Source: Apostichopus japonicus
Taxonomy: Eukaryota; Echinodermata; Holothuroidea; Aspidochirotida; Stichopodidae
Direction of reading: 5' to 3'
NCBI RefSeq assembly: GCF_037975245.1
Contig: NC_092581.1
Coordinates: 10,607,303-10,671,302, forward strand
Length of the DNA stretch: 64,000 nt
In this document: one piece after another, positions 1-15,964 of the stretch
Layout: each line of letters opens with the position of its first letter
Numbering within the stretch: position 1 is the stretch's first letter
The notes under the pieces: generated by a model
What the model was told of the DNA's origin: nothing
Databases searched by the model: none
The model's input: the letters and a program-made list of their open reading frames with translations, nothing else
Position numbers and translations under genes: made by a program

Positions 1-2146
1 TGTGATTAATATAAACGTGCTCTTCCCCTGTCAATTCTACGTTACGAAAGATAGTAGACAATTTACGCGCCGCCAACCCTTACATAAGTATACGACTCGA
101 CGAGAACTTACATTGTGAATTTTAAATTTACCTTTGGAGTGTACTGCCTGATAAATCGACGCTTATGCGGATTTTGGAGATTATTAAAGCCGTTGTGGAG
201 TTAGAGTTGAAGGTTCCGGAAATGGCTCTGGAAGAAGATTCAAGTAATGTCACTTTGGCACCGTTAAAGGATCACGTTAAAAGCAAGTGCTAATATTTGG
301 GGTGACAAAAATTAATATCGATCCTATAGATACATTTTGTATCGGTTATATTCTTTCTACGGGAAAGTTTGATCGTAACAACAAGCTAATTACTCAACCT
401 TCACGCACCCATTTTTAATATATGAAACTATATCAAGTCGATACAAAGGATAATTTCTTTGAAGAACATCCAACATATATATAACAATGTATAAGATTTT
501 TAATTGTCCATTCCGTGCCTTTTGTCTGATTACAGCCATGAAGGAGATTTTCTTAAAGTCAGTACTTTCAAACAGAGGGCGAGAGAGGGATATAGACAAG
601 AATAAGATTAAGATATTAGAGGGTGCTCAATGGATATAATTCGAGTTTATATTACCGTGAGTTATCATTCTACGTATCTTTTTATTTTATTTTATGAATT
701 TAAAACCAACATATACAAGATATATATTAACAAGGAGAGAGTACAAATGTATTTTATTTCTATCGTTCATTAACTTTCACTTTATCACACATTTATTATT
801 CTAACTTGGTGTAAGCCGTATAAAATCACCTTATAAAACGTAAATTAGCAAGGTCAGCAAGTAAAGAAGTTCCTATATAAATATACAACCTCGATTGTGG
901 TAAACTTTATATGAATGATCATAGGAGAGGAAGGATGGGGGTTGGTGGGGTGTAAACATCCTTTTCCCAGTGCTTAACAAATTGAGGTGGTGCAGGGGTG
1001 GGGAGGGGGGCAAACAGATAAGGAGTGTTTTATAAGGGATAAATACATTCCCGTTACGTTTCGCTTCTTTAGTAATAGGTCTACGTCAAAAATATAAAAG
1101 CTGATCAATACGCAAGTTATCTAAGTTCATTTTACATGTTTATTACGCTTGTTGACCTTCAATATGTGTACAATGAAAAGCAAAATTGTACAGGTTTTCA
1201 CGAAATTCTTTCATAAAACAATACTGTACTTATATAGAGTCAATTTATTTTGCTGTTACTTTTTTCTTTGTATATTGATAAACAGCACCGATGCGTTGCG
1301 CTCATCCCCCATCCTAATTAACACAGTAACCAATGATCTAAGGTGCTAAAACCGAGAAAGATGCGACCAAATGAACGGTTAATTACTGCATCTCATTGTC
1401 TTTAACGTTTGTTTTCACTGGTCCGTTTGTTGCACCATTCTCAACCTTTAGTTGAATGAGATGAATTTCTTTGACAGCTACTACAATTTATGAGAGGATA
1501 CCCGGGCTGGATGGGGGGAGGGGGTGTGTGAAAGAAGTGAATACCATATATACATTTTAAAACATCAACGGATAAGCTTGGCATATCAAACTGACAATAA
1601 TGATAAAGCTATCGCAAATTTGATATGTTGATGCTTATTTTTGTAGTGAATAAATGACAGAAATAAACGATAGAACAAAAATAGACTAAAATATCGCAGA
1701 ATGTTCCTCAAAGTGGCAATAGTACCATTATTAAGTGCCCCCTTTGCGAGCGCTTCAAGGGAATGACTTCTCAAGAGATTTGTTCCCGATATTTCGATGC
1801 GACTTTATCAGCTTACCAACATAATTAGCAAAGTTCAGAGAAATTCAATAACATAGAGCAACTGGACAATGTGTAAATGTACATGCGATTGTCACAAACA
1901 TCATTAATGAAGCAAATCCCTTTTGCACCATATCTATCAGCATGAACACAATGATTGTCATTAAATTATGTTTCAAATTGGTGTTCCATATAACTAGATA
2001 TTCCACAACTGACAAGAGCAACCTGCTGAGAAAAAATGAACGATGTTGAATCCTCGTGGCCATTTGAACTTTCCTATCAGTTTTTCCCCGGTCACTTTTA
2101 TGAGTATTTAGCCCCATTAGTAATAACCGACGGTGATTTATAGCAG
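1..2146. other. Downstream flank of the transporter gene, no gene seen
   Basis: AT-rich sequence without a recognisable exon, RNA gene or complete mobile element. Open frames here are short, lack domain-like sequence and have no convincing splice context. There are G-rich patches near 930-1010 and 1510-1530. Confidence 0.5.
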
Positions 2147-2152
2147 TTTATT
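2147..2152 (-). terminator. Candidate polyadenylation signal of the transporter gene
   Basis: AATAAA on the minus strand, 38 bp beyond the transporter stop codon. The spacing suits a short 3' UTR. No transcript evidence. Confidence 0.45.
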
Positions 2153-2189
2153 CCAGTAATCAATGTGTCACATCACATATTTTCATGGA

Positions 2190-6894
<4,705 letters not shown>

Positions 6895-6980
6895 AGTTTC
6901 GTCTTTCAAACTTTATGTGAACTGCATGTACTAACTGATAAAGGTAAGAAAGCATCAAGAAGAGATGTGTTAACGATATA

Positions 6981-6982
<2 letters not shown>

Positions 6983-7053
<71 letters not shown>

Positions 7054-7125
7054 TGATATATATATAGATATATATATATATATATATATGAATGATATAT
7101 ATATAGATATATATATATATATGAA

Positions 7126-7174
<49 letters not shown>

Positions 7175-7204
7175 TGATATATATATAGATATATATATAT
7201 ATAT
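6983..7204. repeat. (AT)n microsatellite with GAATG and TAG interruptions
   Basis: About 220 bp of AT repeats broken by recurrent GAATGATAT and ATAGATAT variants. It lies just upstream of the transporter start codon. The Tyr/Ile-rich open frames here are artefacts. Confidence 0.95.
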
Positions 7205-10200
7205 GAATGGGACACGATCCCGTATACTTTGCTGCTATAACGATTGGCCAAAAAAGGCTATGGAACACCGGGTACAGTACCCTGAAACGAATACATTCAA
7301 GTGACACACAGTTAATTGTGTTTGGTTTCATGAAAAGTCTTAATCTATGCAGTTAAAACATGTGGTATGTGAGTGTAGATGTGTCAGGTGAGTCTTTCAT
7401 TGATGCATTCAGTAGTATACAACATCCTACATCTGAAGGTTAGCTTCTATAGGGATGTTATTGTACTTGTAGTCTACTGCACATGCAGTTAACCAATCTA
7501 ATAAAAAATATAACCAGATGAAAATCCTTAAGGATCTTCGTTTCTTGTTCAGAACTAATAGAATTGTTTCTCTTTGCCAGTGTATCCCAGGCAGTGTGGC
7601 TTAAAGTTTATATGCTCCTTCATCGCAATGGTTAATGCTCACTCAGAAATAGTTCATGACTCTCACAAGAGAAGACACGAATTTCGAGCGTTCGATCACT
7701 GCAAAATGCAAACCATTTAAGTTGTTGCTATTCCAGCTGAAAAAGGTTTGACCTGTCCAACTATCGCAGTGGTAAACACATTGCCTAGATACCAGTTAGT
7801 CTAGTCGGAACTAGTAACGTATTACTCCATATATGATGCATATAGTACACATCCCATACGTACCGTAGAGCCAAAACCTGAGTGTGTTCACATTCATTAC
7901 CTATAGAGTCGCCACTGCATCCAGTCTAGTTCCAAGTTTTTATTTAATGTAAAAGAAGACACTGTAGCGTATTGATGAGCTCACTTACCGCACTTTATCA
8001 ACTACTGCCAACACGGTACGCTTTGATGAACAGCCCATACACATACTCCTGTAACCTTATTATTGTAACTGCTAGGCCTAGTGTTGACCTACTCACCGTG
8101 CAGTTACTTCGTCACACTGTTTACTCAGGAATGTTGTACTTGGCAGTGAATTATTAATTGTACAATTTCTTACACGAGTTGCTAAAGTACAGTCGGTATT
8201 GTACGGAAGCGTGGAAGAGACATGCACATTGACGACTTACCGACATTGCATGGATACTCTGTGCAAACGTCAAACATCTTAAAATTACTGTTTAGCACGC
8301 TTGTATCATCTTAAAAAATGTCGAAAATCCGAGAATTGCTATTTGAAAGACTAAATTTGTCTCGTCACAACGTCCAAAGTCTGAATATTATCGTTTTGTA
8401 CACTTGGCATCAAATCACGTTTTGTTAAGATGGTAGCAAGCGTGCAAAACGATCATTCTCGGATTGTTACCGTTTTGCTGGCTCGTCAAAATCTCGTCAA
8501 AATGTCAATTTTCAAAGTTCGACGTTCGTACATATGGTGTATTTCGTCTAAGCGGTATCTGTTCAGGTTTTCGACGTTTCTTCAAAATGGTTGCAACAGT
8601 GCAACACCGTAGGCATACCGGTATTTTACAGATTTGTGCCGTTTGCACACGCAGTACATCTTGTCAATACGGCAATGTCCAGGTTTTTGCCGCTTTGTCA
8701 AGATGGTAACAAGTGTGCAAAGCTGCCAACAAGTTTCAAATGTTTGAAATTTTGCAATATGTCAAATACTACTTCCGTAGTAAAACTGTAAAACCAACTA
8801 TAAGGACGATATTTTTATGTTGCTTCAAATGTCGTTTGATGAACCAGTAATTGACTTTTAATAATATATTCATACGTGGACATGATTACGATACTCACCA
8901 TACCCTTCTGTGATAAGGTATGCTATTATTTAATGGTAAGTCGCGATGTCCAACTTATAATCGCACCCCTGCGTGACCGTATCCGACATCCAATACCCAT
9001 CGATCAGAGAATGGAGCTATCTGTTTTTAGCTCCATGATCAGAGGTACGTCGGATACGATATTCTGATTACAAAGAATCACAGAAATGACGAAAATTCCT
9101 CCACGATAGGCTATTAACCTTTATCGATAGTTATAAGTCTTTGAAGGCCATCGGTTGTTTGACCTCAATAACTGGCAACTAAATTGCTGACGTTATTGAA
9201 ATGTATTTTCCAGAGGTTTCATAACAACTCCCTGATTACAGCATACATTGAGAAGCATGAAATAACACAACTTCATGCCCAATCGAAGGAAAATGCTTAT
9301 GTTTGAAACTGGGAGTTCCATAACAACTTCCTGTTTGAAATGAGTGGCCTTACTTCGCCTATTTTGGAAAAATACTGAGGAATTCTGTTCAGGATGACAC
9401 GTCAAGCCGCACTGGGACGGGAAGGGAGAGTGAAGGGTGTTGTGATCACCATAGGCAGAGTAGGCGGGCAGTTGGGGGGGGGGGGGCTACAGCTCCCACC
9501 ACAATTAGATATATCCGTAAAAGTTCGGGCAATATGCTGATACTTTTGCGGATTGCAGAAACAAAAATCTAAACTGCAATGCCCTGGTTTGATGAGAGCC
9601 AGTAGTTTCTTTAAAACACCTAGTAGCCTCATTGCTAACGTTCTAAGCTTGTCCGACTAATCTGACATTGATGTTATGGAGTTTTAACACAGTTCGCACT
9701 CCATGCTTTCCTTCTCTGACCAAGAAGATGTGATGATATGTGCCACTGTTTGAAATCGAATTTCAAAGGTGAGGGGATTCTCACCAGTACGCCTTTCCAT
9801 ATTGCTTACATTTTTTTCGGGCAAATCCTTACAGCCACCTCCCTCCCTCATCAAATTGGGCTCCTACGCTTGTTCTATTAGTGAATTATTGCAATTAAAG
9901 ATACTATTTTACTGTGTCATTATTCGAAGATGTACGACATGTGGTAGTAAAACTGTTTTGCAAGCTTATGGAAGTAAAGTTATTTTGATGTTTGAAATGA
10001 GTTTAACGTAATGTAAAATTAATTGGAACGACTAAAGTAATGGGTAATTTGTGGTAACTTATTTATCCACTAGCGGCTTGAAGTTATTATTTTAGAAAAG
10101 ATGAAATAGGAATTTCTCAAAATCTAAGTTGAACTTATTGTCCCCAATATCTTCCACATATCATTAATGTTATGCTTTCTTTTTGGAAAATAGGAAAATC

Positions 10201-10419
10201 ATCTCAAACTTGGTTGAAATGAAAGCATATATTAAGGCATTGTGGATTGGGTTTCAAAATATTATATATATAGTTTTGGGTTTACTTTCTTGTTTAATAC
10301 CATGCCACTTGTATATCTGTGTGGGATTAATTTGGATCCCATTCGTGACTTTCACCGGATTCAGCGAAATCAAGCCACACTGACTGGTGTAAAATCTATA
10401 GGCTACCGTATATGGCTAC
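7205..10419. other. Intergenic, no gene recognised
   Basis: No domain-like frame or convincing exon. 8290-8720 is rich in recurring CGTTTTG/CAAAATG words and looks like an old repeat. 8990-9050 holds a hairpin (separate entry). 9476-9487 is a poly-G run. Confidence 0.4.
9011..9044. repeat. Short inverted repeat ATGGAGCTA..TAGCTCCAT
   Basis: Hairpin with arms ATGGAGCTA and TAGCTCCAT around an 11-14 nt spacer. A second member is at 21793-21826, so it is a dispersed hairpin family of unknown class. Confidence 0.45.
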
Positions 10420-10427
10420 GGACAGAG

Positions 10428-10800
10428 CAGTGGCGTAGGAAGGTACTTTTGAGTGGGGGGCTGAAAACTGATGGCCGGCCTGGGGGAGGGGTCTAAGGGG
10501 AGGGGGTGTCCCCCTCCCCTTTGGATTTTTTTGCATTTCCAGGTGGCCTCAGATGCAATTTGGTGCAATATAGCACACTTCAACACCCACTCCATTTTGT
10601 AAACTTAATTTTGTATTTTCACCTGGCCTTAGATGCAATTTGGTGCTCCAAATGAGATTTTTTTTCTCATTTGGAAATGAAAAAGGGGTTTTCTGACTTG
10701 CGGAGCGGGGGGGGGGGGCGGAATGATACTTCCGCCCCTCCACATTTTTCACTGGGGGGGCTGGCGCCCCCCCCCAGCCCCCCCGGTTCCTACGCCCTTG
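10428..10800. mobile_element. hAT-type MITE with 8-bp target duplication GGACAGAG
   Basis: A 373-bp unit with ends CAGTGGCGTAGGAAGG and, inverted, CAAGGGCGTAGGAACC. It is flanked by perfect direct repeats GGACAGAG (10420-10427 and 10801-10808). The 8-bp duplication and CA-starting ends are hallmarks of hAT transposons. The interior is rich in G and C runs and has no coding capacity. Confidence 0.85.
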
Positions 10801-10984
10801 GGACAGAGAGATGTTATTTGAACCATAACAACTCCCTGCTATGAGAACCAGAAGCGTTGGACAATGGAGCGTCCTAAACCACTGTTAATAATATATAGAA
10901 CAACTGTATTCGTATGCAAACGCTTGTCATTGTAGTGCGTGGTGAAGTTCAAAGTAAGTCAGTATAGTTGATATTCAATGGAGA

Positions 10985-11440
10985 GGTCTTTATACGGAAC
11001 CTTTAAAGTGCCATCAACATAAGAAAACTTTGCCACAATAAGTCAACATTTTCAACAAATTGTTTAGATAACAAGATAATATCTTATCAAATATCAGAAA
11101 ATTGTTGGATTGCTCAGTTGCTTTAACTGAGCAATTAAACAATTTTTTTTTCAAAATGTTAAATTGACAACTTAAATATTTAATTGACAACTTGTTTAAT
11201 TGACAACTTATCAGATCTCGTTAATTGAACTATTTTTCTGAAAAATGTTCAATTATTCACCTCAATCCAACTGAGCAGTTGAGCAATATTCGGCAAAATT
11301 TTTAATTGACAACTAATCGTATCTCGTCAATTCGACAATTTTCTGCAAAATGCTCAAATGTTCACTTCGTTCCAAGTGAGTAAGTGGACAATTTTCTGCA
11401 AAATGTTATCATATCTCGTCAATTCAACAAATCCCCTATT
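10985..11440. repeat. Dispersed repeat (copy 1) of AATTGA / TCAATT units
   Basis: Starts AAAGTGCCATCAACATAAG and continues as imperfect repeats of AATTGACAACTTATCAT and TCTCGTCAATT, with GCTCAGTTGCTTTAACTGAGC as a palindrome. A clear second copy in the same orientation is at 61049-61480. Confidence 0.75.
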
Positions 11441-11960
11441 GATTATGTTTAGGTTTTTTTCTAACAGCAATTTTTTCAAGATTGAAGAAGATTTGGTCTG
11501 TAATATCTCTGAAATGTGTAACTGTAAAATAATGACTAGAACATTAGGTGTATGTAGGCATAACAACAATTAAGGTTACATTTCAAGTAAAAGATTTTTC
11601 ATCTAAAGACAATCATTGCTGATCATTCTATACACATTTATCATGGATCAAACTTTAGTTGATGGCATAAATCAGACGAGAGGTGCTAATAAACCATTTA
11701 GCTGTCACTCCACGGGTCCGACCCCTGGACCCGCGGTCACGGCTATGCGCAAAGCGTTAACAAAACACCTATGTTGGCAAAGTAAGTCCTAGGCCTATCT
11801 TTAACATGCAAAAACGGACAATGATAATACGAACCAAACATGTTATGTTCACCTAAAGTATCCGTGTTTCTTCACCCACATCATATAAAGTCTAGTGGTA
11901 CCATCAGAATGCCCTATCGTGCTTTCATGTCTAGGTATTAACGTTACAAGTATTACCAAT
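11441..11960. other. Intergenic, no gene recognised
   Basis: AT-rich. No feature supported. Confidence 0.4.
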
Positions 11961-11988
11961 TTATATATATATATATATTTATAAATAT

Positions 11989-12040
<52 letters not shown>
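11961..12040. repeat. (AT)n microsatellite
   Basis: About 80 bp of AT repeats with ATTTATAAATATAG interruptions. Confidence 0.9.
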
Positions 12041-12042
<2 letters not shown>

Positions 12043-13002
12043 TTTTTTTTAAGTGTAAATATCTTTAATCTGAGATCTTAAGGTAAAGAATAAGATGCAA
12101 CTGACAAAAGTACTTTTTTACCGAATTTTTCTTTTTGCGAAACTCAGCCAAAACTATATATCAAGTCACTCTCCACTAAGTTTCCTGGTGGTCTCTTTCG
12201 GAAATTACACATTTATGAAGTTTCTGATAAGCCCCCCCCCCCTTGTTTTAGCAAAAGCTATGTCCCCCACTGACACTGATGGTATGTATTTGATGGATCT
12301 AATGACCTGGGAAAATACGCTCGAAAACTGAAATTGAGTCCCTCTTTCCAGAAAATTGCACTCCAAGCTCAGACCATCCTAAGCCGCTGTTTAAGTAATA
12401 AGAAAGAACTGAAACCGTTAGCATTAGCTTGGAAGAGGAGTTAACTGCAGTGACATCCCAAGGGAGGAAGGAGGGGCGGTCCACCCCGAATACAAGACTC
12501 AGGGGTTGCCATTATACACCCCCCGACCCCAAAAATGAAGAAACATTCACTAAAAAATGATTATTCCTATAAACAATTCAAAGATTTGCCAAAGACAGCA
12601 CAAGTTTAACTCATGTTAACAACAATTTCTCCAACAGGAGTAGCGTCCTGTTTTGGGAATTTGTACTTTGCTGAATTTCACTTCCCCGGTTCCCCTTTTG
12701 AGAATTATAAAAAAAAAAAAAATTGCAACTATGTTTGTTCTGTTTGACTTCTTTGCGTTTCAGCAACATGTTTCTCTTGTTGATTTATTTTTTGAAGGTG
12801 ATATAACATTTTCTTAAGTGGGGGGAGGGGGTGTCTTTGCCCCAACAAATTTAAGAATAGTTGAAACATTCCATTTTCAAGAAATCTTGCAGAAGCCTAC
12901 TTAGCTGGCTTTAGTTACTTTAATAGGCCTTATATGCTTTGCTCATATATGGAGGAGCCAACTAAACCCTTTAAATATGGAAAATTAAATGCACTTTACG
13001 TG

Positions 13003-13024
13003 ATATATATATATATATATATAT

Positions 13025-13075
<51 letters not shown>

Positions 13076-13078
13076 GGC

Positions 13079-13135
<57 letters not shown>
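13003..13135. repeat. (AT)n microsatellite
   Basis: Two AT tracts separated by GTAGGCCTTT at about 13073-13082. Confidence 0.95.
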
Positions 13136-13136
<1 letters not shown>

Positions 13137-13697
13137 TCAGTGATGCCATGTACTTTGTCATAGTTATCATTTGAACTGGAAGTGAATATTAATACAATTT
13201 CACCTTGCAGATTTCTTTATATCTATGTGTTATATGGTTTTCATGCAAATTAATTTTCAACAATCTTTTCGTTAGAACTGAGAGCATAAACTATTGAATT
13301 GTCATAACGCAAGAACTGCCTGTGGCCTATTTTTAAATAAATCTTTTCTTATATATGGAGACGCCTACGTAAAACATTTGGGCCACGAGACACCTCCAAT
13401 AGATTTCAAATAAAGTAACTATAAAAATACAGGACCTTCTATAGAAGGTCTATAGTGGCTCCTTCTATAGTGGCTCTGCCCCATATCATGTTTTGTTCTG
13501 AAAGTAAAGTCATTTACAGAGTGTTTAAAATGGAGCTGACCTTTAGTAAATGCTGCTGCTCCCTCTTCTGAAGGTGAATATATAACCTGCTGGCACTGGG
13601 ATAATGAATGATAACTATATGCTGAAAATTCATACTTTCCTCACCAGCCCAGCTCCACATACCCCTCCCCTTCACTGAAAAAAATAAACTAGTCAAT

Positions 13698-15964
13698 ATT
13701 GCCACGGACTAACGTTAAATTAGTCTGTAACGTTAGTCAATACACACGGACTAGCAAAAATCTTCGTTTCATCACTGCTTCTTAGTCAGTTTACACTGAC
13801 TAAGGAAAATATAATCGCAGCTTAGTCGGTGGCGACGGACTAAGGTATTTTAACCCATGGACTAAGAACGATACGGACACCCGATATATGCCAATCATTT
13901 TCCAGTAGTTTTCAACTTCATGAGCTGACCTAGGTCAATGAGGGAAGGGACATTTTGGGGGTCTACTGGCAGGAGTACCCCACTAATAGAAATTACTGGA
14001 AGTGTCCATCCCTTAGATATAGAATCCGTCAATCATTTTCCAGTAGTTTTTAACTGGTTAAATCATGAGCTGACCTAGATCAATGATGGGGGGGGGGGGC
14101 ATTTTGGGGGTCTACTGGCAGGGGTACCCCACTAATATAAATTACTGGAAATGCCCATCCCTTACATATAGAGTCCTGCCAATCATTTTCCAGTAAGTTT
14201 GAACTGGTTACCTCATGAGCTCACCTAGGCCAATGGGGGATGGGAATTTTGGGGGTCTACTGGCAGGGTTACCCCACCAATGTAAATGACTGGAAATGCC
14301 CATCACTTACATTTGAAGTAATACCTATCATTTACCAGTAATTTTTCAACTGGTTACCTTACGAGCTTACCTAGGTCAATGAGGGGATGCGCATTTTGGG
14401 GGTCTACTGGCAAGGGTACCCCCCCCCCCATATAAATTACTTGAAATGCCCATTCCTTACATATGAAGTGATACCTATCATTTTCCAGTAGTTTTCAACT
14501 GGTTACATCATGAGCTCATCTAGGTCAATGGGGGATCAGCATTTTGGGGGTCTACTGGCAGGGGTACCCCACCAATAAAAATTACTGACAATGCCCATCA
14601 GTTGTATCTGAAGTCCTAACCAACAATTTCCAGTAGGTTTCAAGTGGTTACCTCATGAGCTGACCTAGGTCAGCCGTGAGGGGTCAATTATAGATCACTG
14701 GCAGGGGTACCCCACCACCAATAATTACTGGCAATGGCCATTTGTTGCTCTTGGGGCCATACCTGACACATTGTACTTACTTTGATGTATTACCATAAAA
14801 ACTGATCTAGGTTAGCTATCAGGTGACTTTAAAATTGCTCTCCCAGCCACACCCACCACAGCCGGTTTGTCAGTCGTCTGGTTTCATATACAGGAATGCA
14901 CTGTGAACATTGTGATGTACAAGGCAATTGGTTACCTTCCCAGCTAACCAAACCCTCTGGGCTCCCGGTCTATTGGGATCATTATTAACATGATTATTAT
15001 GCTTTGAAAAATAACTTGGTGTTATGCTGTGCAAAGCTAATAATTATTTGGTAAAGCCGCTATTCCTGGCTTATAATTTGAGGGACCTATATTTAAATGT
15101 ATGCCTCCCAATATGTTATAAAATTTTAATGTAAATGTATGTTTATGATAATGTGAGTTATCATGTGCTATATCTGTATCCGTGCTTACACGTATATCAT
15201 ATTTTCTGTTCACAGGTCAATAATGGTGCAGATTTTTGGCTTCCTGAAGACAAGTGGGAGGCCATTTGTAGTTAAGAGAAACACTCTTTGTTCGTGAAGA
15301 CTTAACTGGTGTCGATTTGGGATACCACTTTAAAACGAAAGTCACGAGGAAGCCTTGCCAAAGATTCAACTTTGCATTATTGTGCAGTGCTATACTTTTG
15401 CGATTCATGTTTGATACATTAACTTGTCTTAACTTTGTTGGAATAAAATCAGATTTTCAGATTTTTGTTTACAGTGATTTCTTCTCCATCTGTCGAAAGT
15501 CAGCTTTTGTAGACATCAGAAGTTTTATCAGAAATAAATACTGCCAACGTACACATTATTTGTGTTTCTTCTGCTCTCTTTTCTTTCAGTGATTCTAGTC
15601 AGTGAAACTTGTCGGGTTTAATTCTTTCAGTGATTCTAGTCAGTGCAACTAGTCGGTCGATACCGACGAAGAAAGGTTAGTCGGGAGAGGCACCATCCTG
15701 GCTAATGTAAAACCTGCTATAAACTAGTCGGTGGCTCATATAAGTTAGTCGGTAAAGACCGACTAATGTCACCAACTTATGTAACTGACTAATATTCATT
15801 TCCCGACTAAGATATGGTTGATCGACTAAGCTGACGGACTAAGATGACCGACTAAAAAATCCAACTGACTAAGGAATAAATTAGTCGGTATAGCAACTGA
15901 CTAAGGCTATGTTAGTCGGTAGAGGCACCAGATGGACTAACGTTATGTTAGTCGGTGGACCAAT
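13698..15964. mobile_element. Transposon-like unit with TTAGTC-rich inverted ends
   Basis: The left 170 bp and right 360 bp are crowded with TTAGTC/GACTAA motifs in both orientations, many as TTAGTCGGT or CCGACTAA. The outer ends are imperfect inverted repeats (ATTG..CCAC..GACTAAC). The interior has a ~147-bp tandem repeat and no recognisable transposase. No convincing target duplication was found, so the exact ends are uncertain. Best read as a non-autonomous DNA transposon of unknown superfamily. Confidence 0.55.
13885..14780. repeat. Tandem repeat, period about 147 bp, six copies
   Basis: Each unit contains CAATCATTTTCCAGTAG, ATGAGCTGACCTAGGTCAAT, GGGGGTCTACTGGCAGGG and TACCCCACCAAT. Unit starts near 13894, 14032, 14180, 14328, 14476 and 14623 give spacings of 138, 148, 148, 148 and 147 bp. 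A degraded seventh unit may follow. Confidence 0.85.
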
